Source: Candidatus Methanarcanum hacksteinii (GTDB lineage: Archaea > Thermoplasmatota > Thermoplasmata > Methanomassiliicoccales > Methanomethylophilaceae). From it: 64,000 nt of DNA. Location: NCBI GenBank assembly GCA_006954405.1, contig LVVQ01000002.1, positions 124,001-188,000 of the forward strand, written 5' to 3'. Shown here piece after piece: positions 25,353 through 34,837 of the stretch; the stretch's first letter is position 1, and each line of letters begins with the position of its first letter. Position numbers and translations under genes: made by a program. The notes under the pieces are model-generated. The model had not been told where the DNA came from. It ran no database searches and was given only the letters and a program-made list of their open reading frames with translations.

Positions 25353-28193
25353 ATGATCGAGGATTACTTCATCAAAGGATTGGAGAGAGGTTACATCGAC
25401 GAGAGCATCATCGCATCCGAAGAGTATAGGCCGCGCCTTATCACGAACAGCGCGGAACGTAAGGAGAAGGTGATAACATCTATCAAGCAAGAGATGGAGA
25501 CCTGTGACGAGTTCATGTTCTCCGTGGCCTTTGTGAACTCTGGCGGAGTGAACGCACTGGCTCAGGAGTTCAGGAACATGGACCGTAAAGGGGTCAAGGG
25601 AAAGATCATCGCTTCTCAGTATCAGAACTTCACCGAGCCCAATGCCCTTAGGGCACTTCTCAAGAATAGCAACGTGGATGTCCGCATCATCACTGAGGAC
25701 GTCTCCAATATGCATTCCAAATGCTACATCTTCAGACACGGTGACGTGTACGATGTGATCATCGGCAGTAGCAACCTCACGAATAGTGCGCTGTGCGAGA
25801 ACATAGAATGGAACCTGAAGATCAACTCCAAGGAATCGGGAGAGATAATCAAGGATATCCTCGCGGAATTCGACCACAACTTCTCCCTTGCGACAATCGT
25901 CGACTCGAAGTGGATCGACGAATATTCCAAGATTTACGATGATCAGAAGCTCTTCAGAAGACAGCTGAATGTGAACAAGGCCCTTTCGTTAGGTAACAGC
26001 GGAAGGCCCCAGCCCAACAGGATGCAGAAAGAGGCCTTGGAATCTATCGAAAGGATAAGGTCTAAAGGCGGAGACAGGGCACTTGTGATCTCTGCCACAG
26101 GTTCGGGAAAGACGTATCTCTCCGCATTTGACGCCAGGAAGACCAAGATGAAGTTCTTGTACATCGTTCACAGGCTCCCAATCCTGAGGAAGAGCATGGA
26201 AAGCTTCACGAAGGTCATGGAGGGGACGGAGACGATCGAGCAGTATGATCCCTCGGTCAACAACCTCGGAGCCGACTGCACATTCGTCACTATTCAGACA
26301 TTGTCCAAACCCAATGTTCTGGGCAGGATTGCCCCGGACACCTTCGAGTACATCCTGATCGACGAGGTACATCATGCGGGTGCCGCGACCTATCAGGCGG
26401 TAATCAACCATTTCAAGCCGAAGTTCCTGCTCGGTATGACTGCCACCCCAGACAGGACTGATGATTATGATATCTACAGCCTGTTCGACTACAACATAGC
26501 CTATGACATCAGACTCAAGGAGGCGATGGAGTACAAGCTCATCTGTCCGTTCCACTACTTCGGAATATCCGACCTGTCATTCGACGGGGAATCCGACGAG
26601 AAGTATGAGCACTTCCTGGACGCCCACGTCGATCAGAGGATCGAACATGTGATATCCAACGCGGAGTACTTCGGATACTGCGGGAACAGAGTGAAAGGCG
26701 TCGTGTTTTGCAGGGGTCTGGAGGATGCCGAACTTTATTCGAACAAGTTCAACGCAAAGGGATACCGCACTGTTTGGGTATCGGGAGATATGGACAAGGA
26801 GTACGTAGAAACATGCATCTGGCGCCTAGAGGATGACGAGGGGCCTTATCTCCTTGATTACATCTTCACCGCAGATCTGTTCAACGAAGGAGTGGACATC
26901 CCGTCAATAAACCAGGTCATAATGCTCAGGCCTACCAAATCCCCTATCGTCTTCATACAGCAACTGGGAAGAGGATTAAGGCATCACATCGATAAGGAAT
27001 ACGTCGTTGTCCTGGACTTCATAGGCAACTATGAAAGGAATTACAGCATTCCGATGGCTCTGTCTGATGACCGCTCCTACAACAAATCTGAGACCAGGAG
27101 GGTTGTGTCCACTGGAGATTCGATCATACCAGGGAATTCCACGATAAGTTTCGACGAGATCTCCAGGAAGAGGATATTCGAATCCATCGACCGTTCAAAT
27201 TTCACAGAGACTAAGATCATCAAGGAATCATACAAGAACCTTAGGATGAAGTTGGGTCATATCCCGAGACTCATTGACTTCAGGAAATATGGAACCTATG
27301 ATGTGACGAACATCCTCGACAAATACGATTCATATCACAAGTTCCTCCAGGTCATGAAGGAGCTGGAATACACTACCATCCTCGATGAGGAATCCGAGGC
27401 CTATTTAAAGCAGATCACAAGGTTCACTGCCAAGGGTATGAGGCAGGACGAGTTCGTGGCCTTGAGAATCCTTCTGGGCGGAACCGAGGATCTTGCAAAA
27501 GACCTAAGTGAGAATGAAATCGACGTCAAACACAGCAATGTCATAAAGGTGCTGAACGGGGGTTTCTATGCCAACGAAATCAAATTGATCGAGGAGGTCG
27601 GCGGCAGGTACGTCATCTCCGAGGCATTTGGAAGGATGTTGAACAACCCTGGATTCAAAGACAATATCATCCAAGTGATCGAGCTTTCTGAGGACAATTG
27701 GAAGAACAATTACAGCGATCACTATAAGAAAACCGACCTGACGCTGAACATGAGGTACACGTACGAGGATGTTTGCAGACTTCTCAATTGGAAAAAGAAC
27801 GTCACCGCCCAGAACCTCGGAGGTTACTTCTTCCATGAGGAGTCAAACACATTCCCTGTGTTCATCAATTACGTGAAGGGCGATGATGTGGTGGAATCAC
27901 AGAGGTACGAAGATCGTTTCTTCAACCGCGGCACATTGATCGCAATATCGAAGTCTAGAGACAGCAGCAACAGCAAATGGATGCAGATCGCCAAGAATGA
28001 ATCCTTCAACAATGTGCAGATCCATCTGTTCATCAGAAAGAACAAGAACGATAACGGGTCAAAGGAGTTCTATTATCTTGGTCAGATGCACTTCTCGAGA
28101 TTCTTGGATGACAACAAGCCCGTCACAATCGAGTACAAACTGGAGAACGAAGTCAGATCAGACTTGTACGAGTACTTCATGACGCAGATATGA
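25353..28193 (+). CDS. PLD-nuclease/DEAD-type helicase with DUF3427 C-terminus
   Basis: The 946-residue protein has a PLD-like domain (about residues 30-160; HSK at 121-123 and GSSNLTNS at 138-145, one HxK set), a superfamily 2 helicase core with Walker A ATGSGKT (248-254), DEVH box (337-340), SATP-type motif TATPDR, and motif VI QQLGRGLRHH near residue 530, and a C-terminal DUF3427 region. Such proteins are found in bacterial and archaeal genomes, often near defence genes, and are thought to act on DNA. The start MIEDYF was chosen because it matches the usual N-terminus; the frame is open further upstream. A short decayed copy of its own C-terminus lies just downstream (28355-28456). No partner gene is visible. 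Confidence 0.88.
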   Translation: MIEDYFIKGLERGYIDESIIASEEYRPRLITNSAERKEKVITSIKQEMETCDEFMFSVAFVNSGGVNALAQEFRNMDRKGVKGKIIASQYQNFTEPNALRALLKNSNVDVRIITEDVSNMHSKCYIFRHGDVYDVIIGSSNLTNSALCENIEWNLKINSKESGEIIKDILAEFDHNFSLATIVDSKWIDEYSKIYDDQKLFRRQLNVNKALSLGNSGRPQPNRMQKEALESIERIRSKGGDRALVISATGSGKTYLSAFDARKTKMKFLYIVHRLPILRKSMESFTKVMEGTETIEQYDPSVNNLGADCTFVTIQTLSKPNVLGRIAPDTFEYILIDEVHHAGAATYQAVINHFKPKFLLGMTATPDRTDDYDIYSLFDYNIAYDIRLKEAMEYKLICPFHYFGISDLSFDGESDEKYEHFLDAHVDQRIEHVISNAEYFGYCGNRVKGVVFCRGLEDAELYSNKFNAKGYRTVWVSGDMDKEYVETCIWRLEDDEGPYLLDYIFTADLFNEGVDIPSINQVIMLRPTKSPIVFIQQLGRGLRHHIDKEYVVVLDFIGNYERNYSIPMALSDDRSYNKSETRRVVSTGDSIIPGNSTISFDEISRKRIFESIDRSNFTETKIIKESYKNLRMKLGHIPRLIDFRKYGTYDVTNILDKYDSYHKFLQVMKELEYTTILDEESEAYLKQITRFTAKGMRQDEFVALRILLGGTEDLAKDLSENEIDVKHSNVIKVLNGGFYANEIKLIEEVGGRYVISEAFGRMLNNPGFKDNIIQVIELSEDNWKNNYSDHYKKTDLTLNMRYTYEDVCRLLNWKKNVTAQNLGGYFFHEESNTFPVFINYVKGDDVVESQRYEDRFFNRGTLIAISKSRDSSNSKWMQIAKNESFNNVQIHLFIRKNKNDNGSKEFYYLGQMHFSRFLDDNKPVTIEYKLENEVRSDLYEYFMTQI

Positions 28194-28354
28194 GTAGTCG
28201 GGAGATCATCATGCCTGTGATATTTTGTGAGTCCTTACTGACTTGACATGGGGCCCGAACATCATCCAGATCCCATCGGACCATTACCGCACAAATCGAA
28301 CAGATACAGAATATGAGCACTCAGATTGTAGGGGTCACATGTACAATAAGGATG

Positions 28355-28456
28355 ATGGATTTCGTAGAATTCATCGGTGATGGGAAACCTGTGGAGATAA
28401 GATATCGTCTACACAACACCGTACGTTATGACATCTATGAGTACATGATCGGTTGA
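28355..28456 (+). pseudogene. Remnant of a second DUF3427 helicase C-terminus
   Basis: The 33 codons before the TGA at 28454-28456 encode a peptide starting MDFVEFIGDGKPVEIRY and ending RYDIYEYMIG. It aligns with the last residues of the intact helicase (HFSRFLDDNKPVTIEYK and SDLYEYFMTQ) with about 45% identity, including the spacing to the stop. At DNA level the two are well diverged, so this is not a recent duplication. The sequence between 28194 and 28354 contains stops and gives no further alignment. This is best read as the leftover tail of an older helicase gene that was replaced or lost. Confidence 0.6.
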
Positions 28457-29113
28457 TCAAGCATTGATGACGATGTGAGTGATGATGAGGAACGCTATGG
28501 ACAAAGCGATCATCATACCATAGACCATACCATTCCATCTCAATATCTTACCACCGTCAAGCGGTCCGATCGGAAGCATGTTGAAGACAGCAAGGAAAGA
28601 GTTCAAGTATGCGAGCACCAGAAGTATCGCTCCGACCTTCGAGTACATTCCGCCGAATATCATCGCCAAGATGAGCGATATAGCACAGAGTACGATGTTC
28701 ACAGCAGGTCCTGCGACACTGATCTTACCGTTCTGTTCCTCCGTTATGTATCCGTTTATATAGACGGCACCAGGCATGGCGAAGAGGAATCCGAAGAATG
28801 ATGATATCAGACATATCATCAGACCGAACGGATACATCCTGAATTCGGACCATGCGCCGAATCTCTGCGCAGTGAATTTGTGTCCCATCTCATGCATCAT
28901 GAAACTCGTTATCACGAAAATGAACGACACACCGAACCAGCAGAGGATGTTGGTGACATAATCGTCACTGAAGAAACCATTGTTGTTCCTATAGATGAGT
29001 GTGAAGGACACGCTCAACACCAGGATGGCTATGGATATGTCACGTATCTCTATCCTACTGAATTTGGGTTTCCTGAACCCGGGATTGATATGCCTGACTC
29101 CTGGTGTGTCCAT
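28457..29113 (-). CDS. M50-family site-2 metalloprotease
   Basis: The 218-residue membrane protein is a site-2 protease homologue: HEMGH at residues 74-78 provides the two zinc-binding His and the catalytic Glu, and GPLDGGKIL near residue 185 supplies the third ligand (Asp). About six transmembrane segments surround these motifs. S2P proteases cut membrane-bound substrates within the bilayer; archaeal targets are mostly unknown. There is no PDZ or CBS domain. The gene is divergent from the PAPS-reductase-like gene across 57 bases carrying AT-rich promoter elements, and ends one base after the helicase remnant. Confidence 0.88.
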   Translation of the reverse strand: MDTPGVRHINPGFRKPKFSRIEIRDISIAILVLSVSFTLIYRNNNGFFSDDYVTNILCWFGVSFIFVITSFMMHEMGHKFTAQRFGAWSEFRMYPFGLMICLISSFFGFLFAMPGAVYINGYITEEQNGKISVAGPAVNIVLCAISLILAMIFGGMYSKVGAILLVLAYLNSFLAVFNMLPIGPLDGGKILRWNGMVYGMMIALSIAFLIITHIVINA

Positions 29114-29170
29114 ATTCTTCTTTGGGTCAAGAGTGATATCTTATTATAATGTTTACCGCTCTCGACAATC

Positions 29171-31054
29171 ATGGTCTCGAACAACGCATCGCACGGGAAG
29201 GAGAGGTGTCTTTGGTGCGATGGATGCGGTACATTGGTGCTCGGAAAGAAATGCGCATGCGGAGGTATGCCTAGAGAATTCGAGATCAACAGTCCTGGTG
29301 ACATCAGACCATGTATGGGTGAAGGCATCGACCTGATCCTGGGGATGTTCGAGAGGACATTTGGCACATGCGAACCACTCAGGAATAAGATGATATTCCT
29401 CAACAAGGTCCCTGGGGAGGATAGGACGGACGAGATTGTCGCACATGGTAATGTCCTTGCGATCCTCAGATTCGATCTGTCATCGAACGATTATGTTCTG
29501 GAGATAAGACAGGCAGGGGCAGAGCTCTTCGACACCTATGCGAAGAAGAACATCGTCACGTTCGGTTCGATGTCGGGCCATCTCAAGGGCAAGAGTATTC
29601 CCGGAACCAATGTGAGGGAGATCATTGGGGAATTCTCTGTCGGAGAATCCGTCATCCTCAGGAAGGGGGAGAAGGTCGGAGCAGGGATCGCATTGGGCAA
29701 CAGTTCGGAACTGCGCGAGATGGAGAAGGCCGTCAAGATAAGGGATCTCGACAACAGGAAGAACATCCCGATATCGCCTGATTCCGATAGGGACACATTT
29801 GTCAGATGCAACAAGGAGCACCTGAAGAACATAGAAGGTAATGCTGTCAGCGACATACGTTCTTTCATCAAAGGTAAGAAACAACCGATCACAGCATCGT
29901 TCTCTGGCGGGAAGGATTCGTTGGCGGCATTGGGAGTTGCGATGAAGGCCGCCAAGGATATCGATCTGCTATACATCAACACAGGTTTGGAATTTCCAGA
30001 GACTGTGGAATACGTCCATGGATTCGCCGAGAGGAATGGGTTGAAGTTACACACAGCTAAGGCAGATGATGCATTCAAGGAGAATGTGGATATGTTCGGA
30101 CCGCCTGCGAAGGATTTCAGATGGTGCTGCAAGGTATGTAAGCTCGGTCCGATAACCGATATGATCTCCAATGAGTATCCGAACGGGACGATAACCGTCG
30201 AAGGCAACAGGATGTTGGAATCATTCGCTAGGTCGAAGATAGGATTCGTTACCAAGAATCCGTTCGTACCGAACCAGACGAACCTCAATCCGGTGAGGAC
30301 GTGGTCCGCTGCCGAGATATGGGGATACATATGGATGAAAGGTCTTGAGTACAATCCACTCTATGAGAGGGATTTCGAACGTATCGGTTGTTATCTCTGT
30401 CCTTCATGTCTCGCAAGCGAATGGAAGAACACGGAACGCATACATCCGGAACTGCACAAGGATTGGGCCGATTATCTGTACAATTACGCAGAGGAGCGTG
30501 GACTGCCCAAGGAATTCGTCGATATGGGATTCTGGAGGTGGAAGGTCCTTCCGCCCAAGATGATCCGTCTTGCGGAGGATATGGATCTGAGGACAACGCC
30601 AACGAAGGCGAAAGGACCATCATTGAAGATGCTGAAAGGTGCATCATCATGTGCCGCAGGAGGATATTCGGTGGAGGCGATCGTGACTGTTCCGAGAGCT
30701 AGGGACTTCTCCGCTGTAGAGGATGCATTGAGAGCGATCGGTGATGTGCGTTATTCATCCGAATTCGAGATAGCACTCGTCAAGACAAGGATCGGTACCG
30801 CTAAACTCTTCGGAGGGGGACAGGTATCCATAACATCCAAGACATTGGATGGATCCAAGGAATTGTTCGAACGTTCCGTGAAGGCTCTGTTAAGATCGCA
30901 GATGTGCACATCATGCGGAATATGTGAGAAGAAATGCGCCCGTCATGCCATATCGATCAAGGATGGGTTGCATATCGACAAGGACAGATGTAACTCCTGC
31001 GGTATGTGCGAATCATCGTGCATGGTCGCACATTATTATGATAAGATCATCTGA
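29171..31054 (+). CDS. PAPS-reductase-family ATPase fused to zinc ribbon, PUA-like and ferredoxin domains
   Basis: The 627-residue multidomain protein has an N-terminal zinc-ribbon-like segment (CLWCDGCGTLVLGKKCACGG, about residues 13-32), a PUA-like domain (about 90-170), a PP-loop ATPase/PAPS reductase domain with SFSGGKDSLAALG (about 239-251) and an iron-sulfur-type pair around WCCKVCKLGP, and a C-terminal ferredoxin domain with two CxxCxxCxxxC sets (CTSCGICEKKC and CNSCGMCESSC). Homologues occur in methanogens that cannot reduce sulfate and are thought to work in sulfur transfer or RNA thiolation. The PUA domain favours an RNA substrate; this is an inference. It stands as a single gene divergent from the M50 protease. 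Confidence 0.88.
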   Translation: MVSNNASHGKERCLWCDGCGTLVLGKKCACGGMPREFEINSPGDIRPCMGEGIDLILGMFERTFGTCEPLRNKMIFLNKVPGEDRTDEIVAHGNVLAILRFDLSSNDYVLEIRQAGAELFDTYAKKNIVTFGSMSGHLKGKSIPGTNVREIIGEFSVGESVILRKGEKVGAGIALGNSSELREMEKAVKIRDLDNRKNIPISPDSDRDTFVRCNKEHLKNIEGNAVSDIRSFIKGKKQPITASFSGGKDSLAALGVAMKAAKDIDLLYINTGLEFPETVEYVHGFAERNGLKLHTAKADDAFKENVDMFGPPAKDFRWCCKVCKLGPITDMISNEYPNGTITVEGNRMLESFARSKIGFVTKNPFVPNQTNLNPVRTWSAAEIWGYIWMKGLEYNPLYERDFERIGCYLCPSCLASEWKNTERIHPELHKDWADYLYNYAEERGLPKEFVDMGFWRWKVLPPKMIRLAEDMDLRTTPTKAKGPSLKMLKGASSCAAGGYSVEAIVTVPRARDFSAVEDALRAIGDVRYSSEFEIALVKTRIGTAKLFGGGQVSITSKTLDGSKELFERSVKALLRSQMCTSCGICEKKCARHAISIKDGLHIDKDRCNSCGMCESSCMVAHYYDKII

Positions 31055-31100
31055 TGGACTGTCAGTAATGATTATAATCTAATCCAAATATTGATGTGGT

Positions 31101-31829
31101 ATGGATACAGGTCTGGCGTTAGCAGCCCTCATCGGTCTGGGCTCTGCATTGGTCTTGATGTATGCGGTACTAAGGAACTACACATACCCCAAGATAGAGG
31201 AGCCGTTCTTCAGTGACCCGACCCTTTTCAAGATATTCACTGTAGGGTTGTTCGAAGGAACGCTGTTGTTCGTCCTGTATACTTATCTTTGGCAACTCTT
31301 CACAGTCGTCGGTCTTGGATTCGTGGTCGCCATCCTCTTCGGTGCGATAATCGAATTCGCCAAGCTTGTGACATTGAACCTCAAGAGGTTCAGCGGGATC
31401 TCCGATACGATATTCTACGGTTTCGGACTCGGACTCGGCTTGGGTGCTGCTATGGCATTCGGTATGATCTACTATTGGTTGAAAGGTGAGTTGGATGTGA
31501 CATCGACGATAATGGTCGTGATGTTAGCATTGCAATATCTCCTCCTTGGCGCTGCCAACGGAGTTGTGGTGGGAGAAGGCGTCGCAAGACGCAAACCCAT
31601 GGAATTCACGTTGCAGGCAGTATTGTACAGCGCAGCCTTCCACCTGATAATCATACCGTTCTACATGGAGACGGATGTCATATGGATCAAATATGTGGCA
31701 CTGATCGCAGCATCGGCCCTTGCAGTGTTCATATTCTATCGTGCGATCTACAGAAGATTGCCGAAGGTCGTCGACGATGTCCTTAAGATGAATGGTAAGA
31801 CACGCAACGACATCTATGGATTGAAGTGA
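31101..31829 (+). CDS. Polytopic membrane protein, possibly PrsW/YhfC-like
   Basis: The 242-residue protein has about seven transmembrane helices. The segment AIIEFAKLVTLNLKRFSGIS (about residues 91-110), followed by a Gly-rich helix (FYGFGLGLGLGAAMAFGMIY), resembles the Glu-rich motif and glycine-rich helix of the PrsW/CPBP membrane protease group, but the usual double Glu is a single Glu here, so the call is weak. It follows the PAPS-reductase gene by 46 bases with an AT-rich sequence (GATTATAATC) between, so it may have its own promoter. It converges on the zinc-ribbon gene. Confidence 0.55.
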   Translation: MDTGLALAALIGLGSALVLMYAVLRNYTYPKIEEPFFSDPTLFKIFTVGLFEGTLLFVLYTYLWQLFTVVGLGFVVAILFGAIIEFAKLVTLNLKRFSGISDTIFYGFGLGLGLGAAMAFGMIYYWLKGELDVTSTIMVVMLALQYLLLGAANGVVVGEGVARRKPMEFTLQAVLYSAAFHLIIIPFYMETDVIWIKYVALIAASALAVFIFYRAIYRRLPKVVDDVLKMNGKTRNDIYGLK

Positions 31830-31833
31830 GGGT

Positions 31834-32268
31834 TCAGTAGAATCTGTATCTGCCGTATCCGACCTCATAGACCATGCATTCATCCAGCATGGTCTTAAGA
31901 TACTTCTCTCCCTTCCCAGGGACGAATCTCTCCATATCCTCTTGGGTGAATGTACCTTGTATGTCCGTCAATCCTTTGGCTATGACGACCATCTTGTCCT
32001 TGATGTCGTTAACATTCTCCACTCTGTACTCCAATGATGACATGGGATCTATGTTACGATCCACTTTCTTTTTCTCGACCTTGATCCCCGACATGGATGT
32101 GAGTGCATCCCTCACGATCGATTGATCCCTGTCCTGGAAGAGGATGTTCAGGTCCTTCGTGACAGCCTTGTTGTTGCAATAGGGGCATTTGGTGACATCA
32201 TCATACAGGTCGATGATCCTGTGTCTTCCGCATTCAGAACAAGTGACTATGCCGAACATATCACTCAT
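31834..32268 (-). CDS. Zinc-ribbon protein, DUF5817-like
   Basis: The 144-residue protein starts with a zinc ribbon (CSECGRHRIIDLYDDVTKCPYC, two CxxC pairs at about residues 10-13 and 28-31) and continues into a C-terminal helical domain ending in YEVGYGRYRFY that resembles a winged helix. This layout resembles an archaeal family known as DUF5817; the match is from memory and modest. It may bind nucleic acid. Its start overlaps the end of pdaD by eight bases, so translation is coupled with the decarboxylase gene. Confidence 0.6.
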   Translation of the reverse strand: MSDMFGIVTCSECGRHRIIDLYDDVTKCPYCNNKAVTKDLNILFQDRDQSIVRDALTSMSGIKVEKKKVDRNIDPMSSLEYRVENVNDIKDKMVVIAKGLTDIQGTFTQEDMERFVPGKGEKYLKTMLDECMVYEVGYGRYRFY

Positions 32269-32734
32269 ATTCCGTGAATACCAATGATGCGAGACAGCAA
32301 CCGTAGTGGTCCGTAGGGATTTGGAGTTCCTCTATGACATAATTGACTTCCTCGAGTTCGATCTCCCTGATCCTAGCCATCTCCTCCATCTTCCATCTGA
32401 GATCGGATCTCAGTGATTCTTTGGAACCATGCAGATGTCCTTCGGCAACGTAGCCTCCTTTGCCATCCTTCCTGTATGCGTAGGCGATGCCTGCGGAGAT
32501 CATCTCGCCCTCGGTACCTCTCATCTGAGCGAGTACGCAATGTGTTACAGCACCCATCGGCAGATCCTTCCTCTCCGTTCTTTTCGCACCTATCGGTATG
32601 ACGGATGAGACGGATACGAGGTTCTGCTCACCAATGCCTGCATTCGCGAGTGCACGGTCGAATGCATTCAGGCCTGAGACCTCGCTTACGGCGGAGCTTG
32701 ATGTGATGAAGAATTGACTTGGCACTAGATACAT
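32261..32734 (-). CDS. pdaD: Pyruvoyl-dependent arginine decarboxylase
   Basis: PdaD decarboxylates arginine to agmatine, the first step of archaeal polyamine synthesis and the source of agmatidine for tRNA-Ile. The 157-residue proenzyme cleaves itself between two serines; the site is visible as VSSVIP (about residues 43-48), so Ser45 would become the pyruvoyl group. Also conserved are QMRGTEGEMISAGIAYA near residue 68, with the catalytic Glu in the family. A TATA-like GTTAAATATT on the minus strand (about 32754-32764) lies 25 bases upstream, suggesting a leaderless transcript. Confidence 0.93.
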   Translation of the reverse strand: MYLVPSQFFITSSSAVSEVSGLNAFDRALANAGIGEQNLVSVSSVIPIGAKRTERKDLPMGAVTHCVLAQMRGTEGEMISAGIAYAYRKDGKGGYVAEGHLHGSKESLRSDLRWKMEEMARIREIELEEVNYVIEELQIPTDHYGCCLASLVFTEYE

Positions 32735-32773
32735 GTCGGATATATAGCGTGAGCCAATATTTAACGAAGAATG

Positions 32774-33511
32774 TCAGCCGTAGATGTTATCGTTGGTGTC
32801 GGACACTGGAGCCGTGAATCTCTTCTCGATATCCTCTGCTTCTTTGTACAATGGTTCGGTATCGATCTTCAATTCAGGGAGCATCTTGGCCAAAGGCTCC
32901 ATTATCTTGGCGGCACCTCTCGGGTCAGGCATCTCCTGTTTGGCGGAACCGAGCAATGTTATGACATCCAGATCCTCATCCACAGCTTTGACCAATATCA
33001 TCCCAGAGAGTCCTCTGACCATCCCTTCATCGAAGGATTCTATGCCATAGGTGTTCATGAGCTCCCTTGCTCTCTCTGTGGATCCCACACCGATGATGTC
33101 GTATTGTTCTGGTGTGAACTGCGGTATCCCATCCAATGTGATGACTGTGTGTACATTGTTGTCGTGACACCATTGGACGATGACATCCGCCAATGCGGTG
33201 AACATCTCTGTCTTTGGAACGAACTCGGATGTAATGACGACTATGTCCTCACAATCTATCCCGCCATCATCTTTCACATTCTCCCTTGTGCCCATATAGA
33301 ATCTCACAGGAGGCATGGGAACCCCATTCTGTACCACGGCATACGGCGGGAATGACGGGGATGTGATGGATGCGATGAGATCCAACTCCAATTCCTTGGC
33401 AAGGAAACTCGTCGCGATGGAACTGATGAGTCCAAGGCTCGGGAATCCCACGATCGCCACAGCATTGTTGAGTCTTCTATCGGAATATTCGTGAAGGGTG
33501 AGTTCGTCCAT
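32774..33511 (-). CDS. PAC2-family (proteasome assembly chaperone-like) protein
   Basis: The 245-residue protein belongs to the archaeal PAC2/ATP-grasp-like family: VAIVGFPSLGLISSIATSFL near residue 17 and a middle region EDIVVITSEFVPKTEMFTALADVI are typical, as is the mixed alpha/beta composition throughout. In eukaryotes PAC2 helps assemble proteasome rings; archaeal members are suspected proteasome chaperones but this is not established. No proteasome gene is in this part of the window. ATG 33511 was chosen over GTG 33517. The gene is divergent from the M16 peptidase. Confidence 0.8.
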   Translation of the reverse strand: MDELTLHEYSDRRLNNAVAIVGFPSLGLISSIATSFLAKELELDLIASITSPSFPPYAVVQNGVPMPPVRFYMGTRENVKDDGGIDCEDIVVITSEFVPKTEMFTALADVIVQWCHDNNVHTVITLDGIPQFTPEQYDIIGVGSTERARELMNTYGIESFDEGMVRGLSGMILVKAVDEDLDVITLLGSAKQEMPDPRGAAKIMEPLAKMLPELKIDTEPLYKEAEDIEKRFTAPVSDTNDNIYG

Positions 33512-33562
33512 ACACACCCTTATTGTGGTAATGATATTAAGCAGTTCTACAATGGGTGTGGC

Positions 33563-34837
33563 ATGGTCAATGAATCGATCTCCATGGAATACACCTCCGC
33601 AGGGATACCGGTCATAACGGATTCGGTGCCTGGTTGCAGAAGTTCAGGGTATATGGTCGCTGTGAATACTGGATCCAGGGATGAGCATCCAGAGATATTC
33701 GGATTGTCACATCTGTTGGAACATGTGGTATTCAGGGCGACCAAGACACGCACATCCTTCCAGATGTCGAAGGAGATGGAGGGCGCAGGGGGAGAGATGA
33801 ATGCGTTCACAGCCAAGGAGATGACCGCGTTCTACGGTGTGACCATTGACAGTACCGCGAACGTCGCAAAGGATCTCGTGGCTGATATCGTATCCAATCC
33901 ACTCATCGCCAAGGATGATACGGAGTTGGAGAAGAAGATCGTCCTTCAGGAGATCAGCATGTGCGAGAACGATCCCGAATCATACATCCATGATCTCTTC
34001 GATGAGGTCATATGGGATGGTCATGAGTTGTCACAGGGAGAGGCAGGTACGAGGGATGTTGTGAATTCACTTACGAATGTGGATCTCCGCGAATATTATG
34101 ATGAGAGGTACAGAGTACCGAATCTCGCCGTCTTCGCATGCGGTTCTGTGGATAAGGATGACGTACTCAGATGGGCGGAGGAGAATTTCGATCCCATGTC
34201 CGGGGGAAGGCCGAATCCGAGGAAGGCACCTGTATTGACAGGCTCGGCATACAGATACTACAAGAGGAAGGGGGATCACTGTTATGTGGGCATGGGATTC
34301 AGGGCATTCGACGCTAATGATGACGATCTGCCTGCACTCACGATGCTCAATGCCGTTCTCGGTTCGGGATCATCATCGAGGCTGTTCCAGAATGTCAGAG
34401 AGGAGAAGGCTCTGGTATACTCGATCTACAACTATGTGGACCAATACACGGACGCAGGTAGCATGGGTACATACATGTCGGCTACCGAGGAGAATGTGCT
34501 CGATGCGATAGAGACCACAGCCCGCACATACAGGGAACTCAAGGATGGCGGATTGACGGATGGTGAGCTTCAAAGGGTCAAGAACCTTGTGAAAGGCGCA
34601 CTGATAAGAGGGATGGAATCCACGAGCCGCAGGCTTTACACTCTTGCCAAAGGAACTATGCTCGTAGGCAAACCTAGGTCTTTGGAAGAACGTTTGTCTA
34701 GATTGGATGCGGTGACTGAAGAGGATGTAATGCGTGTAGCGGAGAAGGTCATCAGGCCAGAGGGCCTTAACGTTGTCATGTATAGCGACGATGTAGCTTC
34801 CATGAAGGATTTCAAACCCACTCAGCTTGATTTCTGA
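33563..34837 (+). CDS. M16-family zinc metallopeptidase (pitrilysin family)
   Basis: The 424-residue protein carries the inverted zinc motif HLLEH (residues 50-54), followed by the conserved Glu helix EKKIVLQEISMCENDPESY near residue 125, which supplies the third ligand. The C-terminal half is the inactive M16_C domain, with GSGSSSRLFQNVREEKALVYSI (positions about 270-292) including the conserved Arg-Tyr type region. M16 peptidases degrade short peptides or process leaders. The start was set at ATG 33563, which matches the family length; the upstream frame runs into the divergent PAC2 gene. It converges on the HycI-like gene with a 16-base overlap. Confidence 0.92.
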   Translation: MVNESISMEYTSAGIPVITDSVPGCRSSGYMVAVNTGSRDEHPEIFGLSHLLEHVVFRATKTRTSFQMSKEMEGAGGEMNAFTAKEMTAFYGVTIDSTANVAKDLVADIVSNPLIAKDDTELEKKIVLQEISMCENDPESYIHDLFDEVIWDGHELSQGEAGTRDVVNSLTNVDLREYYDERYRVPNLAVFACGSVDKDDVLRWAEENFDPMSGGRPNPRKAPVLTGSAYRYYKRKGDHCYVGMGFRAFDANDDDLPALTMLNAVLGSGSSSRLFQNVREEKALVYSIYNYVDQYTDAGSMGTYMSATEENVLDAIETTARTYRELKDGGLTDGELQRVKNLVKGALIRGMESTSRRLYTLAKGTMLVGKPRSLEERLSRLDAVTEEDVMRVAEKVIRPEGLNVVMYSDDVASMKDFKPTQLDF

